Below are positions 59,362-64,000 of a DNA stretch of 64,000 nucleotides, piece after piece. The stretch is from Globodera rostochiensis (lineage: Eukaryota > Nematoda > Chromadorea > Rhabditida > Heteroderidae): positions 124,001-188,000 of the forward strand of contig JAEVLN010000041.1 in NCBI GenBank assembly GCA_018350325.1, in the 5' to 3' direction. The notes beneath the pieces were generated by a model, which had not been told where the DNA came from, did not search any database, and saw nothing but the letters and a program-made list of their open reading frames with translations. Position 1 is the stretch's first letter, and every line of letters begins with the position of its first letter. The position numbers and the translations under genes were made by a program.

Positions 59362-61067
59362 ATGGAGCCGTGCACAGTCCCTCCCCCTCCCCCTCCCAAT
59401 GGCGTGGAGGGTCTCAACAGGCACCCAACGGCGGTTATCCCTCCTCCGGTCTACGAAGATTTGGAAGCGAATGAAGGGGAATCGCCGAACAAAACACGAC
59501 TTGTCCCTTACGCAGAAGTGACTGCCAATTTCGCTATAATACTTTTCGTCGGTGAGTTTAATTCTTAAAAAAGGAAGCAAATAATGCAATAAGAAAATGA
59601 ATTTAAAAAATAGCTTTTGTTGCCGGGGAGCTTCTCTCGTGGATTGGCCCTTACCGTCGCGGGTTCTTCTGCGACGACGACTCCATTCGCCTGCCTTACA
59701 AAAGCAGCACTGTGCCCGATTGGCTGTTGCTGCTTTATGCCCTCGGGGTGCCGGCATTCGTTGCAAGTGTTTTCCATTTGCTTTTCTGCTGCTGGTGTTA
59801 GGAGGAGAAGCCGTTGTTGCTCTTTAAATTTTGCCTGTTGCCTCCCAGTGGAAAAGTCATTTTCAGTTTGCTTTCGGTGAGCGCATTGGCCAGTCCAAAT
59901 CAGCAGCAGCAGTTGTCATGGACGATGCGGGAAGGGGCGGACAGCGATTCTTTTTTCGTTTCGTCTATTTTTATGGTCTCTTGGAGGATTATTTGATGGG
60001 ATGGATTGACTTCGTTTTTCTGTTTTCGTTTAGGCCACTATCTGATCGCTTTTGTTGCCAACAACAGCTTCACCATGGTGGCCAAGTATTCGGTAGGACG
60101 ACTTCGTCCCCACTTCGTCGACCTGTGCAAGCCGAACGTCACGGACTTTTGTGCTAATTCAACCAATTGGCACACTTACATTGAGCACTACGAATGCGAT
60201 CAAAACGTCAGTCAGGAAATGATTAACAACGCACGGCTCAGTTTCTTCAGTGGACATTCCTCGGTGGCAATGTGCGCATCCGTTTTCATTGCGGTGAGCT
60301 AACCGATCCCCGCGAAAGCACTTGAGCATGATCCAAATTAGGGTTGGTCTTGACATTTTGGGGGTCAACCTTGACACTCAGCCCCCGAAGAACCCCGGCA
60401 TTCAGCCCCCGAAGGGTTAGTGTCCAACACTAACCGTCCAAAGTAGGGTTGGTCTCGACATTTTGGGGGTCAACCTTGACACTCAGCCCCCGAAGAACCC
60501 CGGCATTCAGCCCCCGAAGGGTTAGTGTCCAACACTAACCGTCCAAAGTAGGGTTGGTCTCGACATTTTGGGGGTCAACCTTGACACTCAGCCCCCGAAG
60601 AACCCCGGCATTCAGCCCCCGAAGGGTTAGTGTCCAACCCTAACCGTCCAAAGTCGTTGGGCTATTCTAACGCTAATTGGGGCTCCTGAACCTGTTGACC
60701 AGCCCCCCCCCCCGCAACAGATCTATTTGCATGCGCGCCTTTCTTCGCTGTTCCGCACCCGTCTCTTCGTGCTCGTTCCCCTGCTCCAAATCGTTTTCCT
60801 TAGCGTCGGAATGTTTATTGCCTACTCGAGAATCCAAGACAACATGCACCACTCGACGGACGTTCTCATCGGCATCTCTGCCGGCAGCTCGGTGGCCTCA
60901 TTTACGGTAATTCTCAATTCGAATATATTTGATAGCGATTTAACAAAACAAATCCCCGCAAGGCGTTGTACATCGCCGGCCTCAACATCATTCATAAGGG
61001 TGAACAACAGCCTTTTTCCATTGACATTGGCAATGGAAAAGCGTCGGCAGTGACGGAAAGTCTCTGA
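59362..61067 (+). CDS. Phospholipid phosphatase (PAP2/LPP family, wunen-like)
   Basis: A six-pass integral-membrane enzyme that dephosphorylates lipid phosphates such as phosphatidate and lysophosphatidate. Exons: 59362-59551 (MEPCTVPPPPPPNGVEGLNR, then a first hydrophobic segment), 59614-59762 (FVAGELLSWIGPYRRGFFCD, YKSSTVPDWLLLLYALGVPA), about 59849-59975 (GERIGQSKSAAAV to FFFRFVYFYG), 60034-60293, 60721-60906 and 60963-61067. All three catalytic motifs are intact: KYSVGRLRP (motif 1), FFSGHSS (motif 2) and SRIQDNMHHSTD (motif 3). Predicted N-glycosylation sites (NVTD, NSTN) lie in the expected loop. The second intron fits best with a GC donor (GCAAGT at 59763), because that keeps the frame. 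The fourth intron carries a 106-bp tandem repeat. Confidence 0.92.
60342..60655. repeat. 106-bp tandem repeat, three copies, in intron 4 of the lipid phosphatase
   Basis: Three nearly identical units beginning AGGGTTGGTCTCGACATTTT and ending AACACTAACCGTCCAAAGT. Only single-base differences separate them, which suggests recent expansion. Confidence 0.95.
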
Positions 61068-62413
61068 CAAATGAGCACAGGGCGAGTGAATTGAAGAGGA
61101 AAAGAGTGATTAGAAAGGAAGAAGAAGAGAGTGATCTGATTGGTGCTGATTAGAAGGAAGAAGAGTCTGTTGGGGGGGGGGGGGAGGGAAGAAATGTGCA
61201 ATAGCCATTCGTGATGGATGCCGGGGACAAACGGACTTTTTGTCGTTTTTGCTGAATTCCCTTGTCCTTTTGTCCAATTTAATTTAATTTTGCATCAAAT
61301 ATTTATTTTTTCTCACAAACTCTCCAAGTTTGGGGTCTAACGTTGTTTTGTTTGTCCGATTTGCTTTTAAATTTAATCCGCTTAGGATTTTGGTCTACAA
61401 AGTTTTCTCTTCGCATATTAAAGTGTTCAGTTTGCGTGCCCTCTGACTTTCGGGGTGTTCACATTCGTTAGCCCTCGGGGGGAAGTGCCGGGGGTTCGGG
61501 TGCATTTGTTTTATACGGGAGGGAATCGAACGGGAAGAGGAAAGACGGCCTCGGGCGGAAGTGCCTTCGCTTCCGTTTGGCGTTGTGATGCTAAATGCCA
61601 ATGTCATGCTCTCCTCAATAAAGCCTATGGCGAATATTTAAGCCCACTGATGACAAAGTTTCCGTCCAAAGTTTATTTTGTTGCATTTCCTTCCGCCCCC
61701 GCCGCCGCCACCCATCGGAGTCCCCCCTCCCGTCCACAATGGGACTGATTTGTGAGAGAACAAGTTTTGCGCTACCAAAAAGCAAAAATATGGGACGAAT
61801 TGCCCCTGGGGATAAGGAATTTAAATCTCGAGGGGACCTGGGACGAATTGCCCCCGGGGGATAGGGAATTTAAATCTCGGGGGACCTTTCATCGACAACA
61901 ATATAAATACGCAATGAAATTCGAGTTTTTACATCTCCAATCAAGTCTCAATTCAGTTGCTATTCTCTTCAAAAATTAACTTCCAATTCATTTTAGCCCG
62001 AAATTTTTTGAGAATTCATTAAATTTTATTCTTTGCGTACATAAGAAAAATGAATGAAGGGAATCAAAAAGAAATTTTGCAACTTTTGCAGCACAAAAGT
62101 TCCATTAATTTGACAGTTGCAGTTTTGTCCAATGCTCACTCATCGTTAATTGGCTAAGTAAGCCACGGAAATGGTGGGGGGGGGGGGGATTTAGGCGCCT
62201 ATAAATTTGTGGGGGTGGGCGGATGATTGATCCATCCCCCGGGGGGTGGGCGATGGGCAATGAATGTCTGGGGAATGTGTGGGGGGCCAACAGAATTTCT
62301 TCTCTCCATTCCTTCAACTGATAGTGAGGGGAAGGAATAAAACGGTCGGTAAACAAAGTTGAAGATGAGTTTTTGGTGCGTTCCGCTCTTTAGCCGAAGA
62401 TTTTAGCGGATTT
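61068..62413. other. 3' flank and intergenic DNA
   Basis: No gene is supported. Two copies of a roughly 57-base direct repeat containing GGGACGAATTGCCCC and GGAATTTAAATCTCG lie at about 61790-61885. A few G or C runs are present. Confidence 0.45.
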
Positions 62414-62570
62414 GTCCCCGGGGGGCATAGGACATCCTCCGACAAAGACGCCGTCCCCGGGGGGCATAGGACATCCTCCGACAAAGACGCCGTCCCCGGG
62501 GGGCATAGGACATCCTCCGACAAAGACGCCGTCCCCGGGGGGCATAGGACATCCTCCGACAAAGACGCCG
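62414..62570. repeat. 39-bp minisatellite, four copies
   Basis: Four nearly perfect units with CCCCGGGGGGCATAGGACAT followed by CCTCCGACAAAGACGCCGT. Confidence 0.95.
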
Positions 62571-62875
62571 GCGGGAGAGTTTCCCACACGGAATGCCCTT
62601 CCCCCCCCCCCCCCCAAATCCCTTCTCATTTCTTCCCCCCCCCCTATCATTTTCCGCCCAATTATCTCCTCCACTCTTTTCCCGTCCATATGAGTTCCCC
62701 CCCCCCCCACAATTCCGCCTTACATTATTTTATACATCCAATGCCCTCCATCCTCCACAGTTGCTGAGGTCCCATCAGTTCACTACGATTGTTTTTGTTT
62801 ATTCATGGACATTTACAAATTTCCATTAGAGTCAATAAATTATTCAAAAAATAAATTCCGATAAATATCAAATTA

Positions 62876-63190
62876 TTAGGCATTTGAGTGCAAAAGTCGC
62901 TCGTGTTCTATGCCATAAGCCGCCCAATCCAATCCCGTTTTGGTACAAAACACGCAATTAACGCTCAAATTCCATTTCCCTTTTTGAGAATTCCGTCCAA
63001 TGGCAAACAATCGGCGCTTATCCGCCCGCCCCAATCGTTTTGCTTCTCTCAGAATTTGCCCGACTAATTCAATTCGCCCGCCTTCAAATTTCTGTCTTTT
63101 GTCCAAAGGCACCAAAACAAACGCCCAAAGGGATGGTTTGTTTCTCCCATTCCCTGAGGCAGTCTCTGCCCATTTTGGGAAGTGCCAGTG
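62876..63190 (-). CDS. Possible terminal exon of an unknown gene
   Basis: A minus-strand frame of about 103 codons follows an AG at about 63191 and runs to a stop at 62876. It reads KWAETASGNGRNKPSLWAFV, DKRQKFEGGRIELVGQILRE, RLGRADKRRLFAIGRNSQKG and WAAYGIEHERLLHSNA. There is no ATG near its start, so it could only be a downstream exon. Composition looks protein-like, but I recognise no family. Confidence 0.3.
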   Translation of the reverse strand, partial: HWHFPKWAETASGNGRNKPSLWAFVLVPLDKRQKFEGGRIELVGQILREAKRLGRADKRRLFAIGRNSQKGKWNLSVNCVFCTKTGLDWAAYGIEHERLLHSNA

Positions 63191-63194
63191 CTAA

Positions 63195-64000
63195 CACGCC
63201 CCCCCCACGTCCACGAATTTGCCCAGCACCTCGGGGCATATATTCTGCTTTTTATTATTCCTTTTTTTTGAAGGAACAAACAAAATACGAAGGGGGGGGG
63301 TGTTCTTATGTCATCATGAGACGAACACAAAGTCATCAATCACTGCAAAATTGTCGAAAATGCATTAAAATGCAAATGCCAAATTTGATGTCCTTTAATT
63401 TTGAGTTTGGCATGTCCAGCGTATATCTTTTCGAGATTTGTCCTCCATTATTGGTTAGATCATTGACCTCCGTCCTTTCACTGCCCTCGACTGATCGGAC
63501 AGCTTCCCCCCCCCCCCCCCTATAAAACTCAACCGAAATTCCCCTTCCCCGTCAGTCATCCTCCCTCATCCACCTTCGCCCTCCCCCACCGCCCGGGCCG
63601 TCGGAAGAGAGTCCGGCCGGGCCAAATGTCAGCCATCATCCATCAGAGTGATTGGCTCATTTCCACCTGAATTTGCCCGAACTGACGGATAGAATCCGAA
63701 GGAATTTTCTGATGGGAGGGGGGGGGGGGGGGGGAGGAGGGGGGGAAGGGGGGGGGAAGGGGAGGAGGGGGGGGGAGGGGAAGGGACCAAAGATGAAACG
63801 TTTCGGACATTTGGAAACGAATTGTCGTCACATGTTTTAAACGCAAATTCGGCGCCATACATATTCATAGAGACTAATTACTTTTTCGCGTGTCCGTCTT
63901 TAAAAGCATTCCTTCGCTTTTGCGATGGACAAAATATTTAATCCCAGCTCAAATCGTTGTGTCAATTTGCGAAATTTGATGGTCAAATGCGGGAAATGTG
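63195..64000. other. Noncoding window end
   Basis: G/C-run-rich DNA including a long polypurine block at 63715-63785. No credible coding frame is seen on either strand. Confidence 0.45.

Overview
This window is eukaryotic and almost certainly from a nematode. Genes are split into many small exons by introns that are often only about 40-60 bases long, and the recognisable proteins match animal families: alpha-tubulin, NVL, liprin-beta, CSA, IF1, FIS1, tyrosine aminotransferase, a peptide GPCR and a lipid phosphate phosphatase. Two introns (tyrosine aminotransferase and lipid phosphate phosphatase) fit best with a GC rather than GT donor. From general knowledge, raised GC-AG intron use has been noted in cyst nematodes, so a plant-parasitic cyst nematode (Heteroderidae) is my best guess, but the window does not prove it. 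Long G or C runs are everywhere and probably carry some length errors.

Layout: 1-1095 (+) 3' end of an alpha-tubulin gene; 1719-4031 (-) repetitive single-pass membrane protein; 6240-9354 (-) NVL/Rix7-type double AAA ATPase; 9425-10498 nested transposons; 10696-about 11330 (+) mitochondrial ribosomal protein S23; 12395-12957 (-) small secreted, dibasic-processed peptide precursor; 15322-16787 (+) unknown multi-pass membrane protein; 16936-19709 (-) neuropeptide-type GPCR; 20.1-22.5 kb simple-sequence DNA; 23274-29322 (-) ankyrin-repeat nuclear I-kappa-B-like gene with two large intronic minisatellites; 29.4-34.2 kb a dense transposon cluster holding two displaced gene fragments; 34785-36244 (-) tyrosine aminotransferase; 38.6-39.6 kb a 40-bp minisatellite; 40.3-41.7 kb a hAT-like element; 41762-45470 (-) liprin-beta; 46.3-48.8 kb (-) uncertain Ser-rich gene; 49705-51470 (+) CSA/ERCC8; 51665-52086 (+) ATPase inhibitor IF1; 52433-53960 (-) neurochondrin-like protein; 54487-58173 (+) FIS1 with a transposon-filled intron; 59362-61067 (+) lipid phosphate phosphatase; 61.1-64 kb mostly noncoding.

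The genes do not form one pathway. They are a normal housekeeping and neuronal set (mitochondria: IF1, FIS1, mRPS23; nucleus: NVL, CSA, I-kappa-B-like; synapse and signalling: liprin-beta, GPCR, peptide precursor).

The unusual content is in the noncoding DNA. (1) Two intronic minisatellites repeat the last coding bases of the exon together with the 5' splice site. (2) Eight or so nonautonomous elements have exact 8-bp target duplications, and several have termini built from short iterated motifs. (3) A 150-bp copy of the alpha-tubulin 3' end, identical including its intron, and a diverged copy of the IF1 3' end lie side by side within the transposon cluster.
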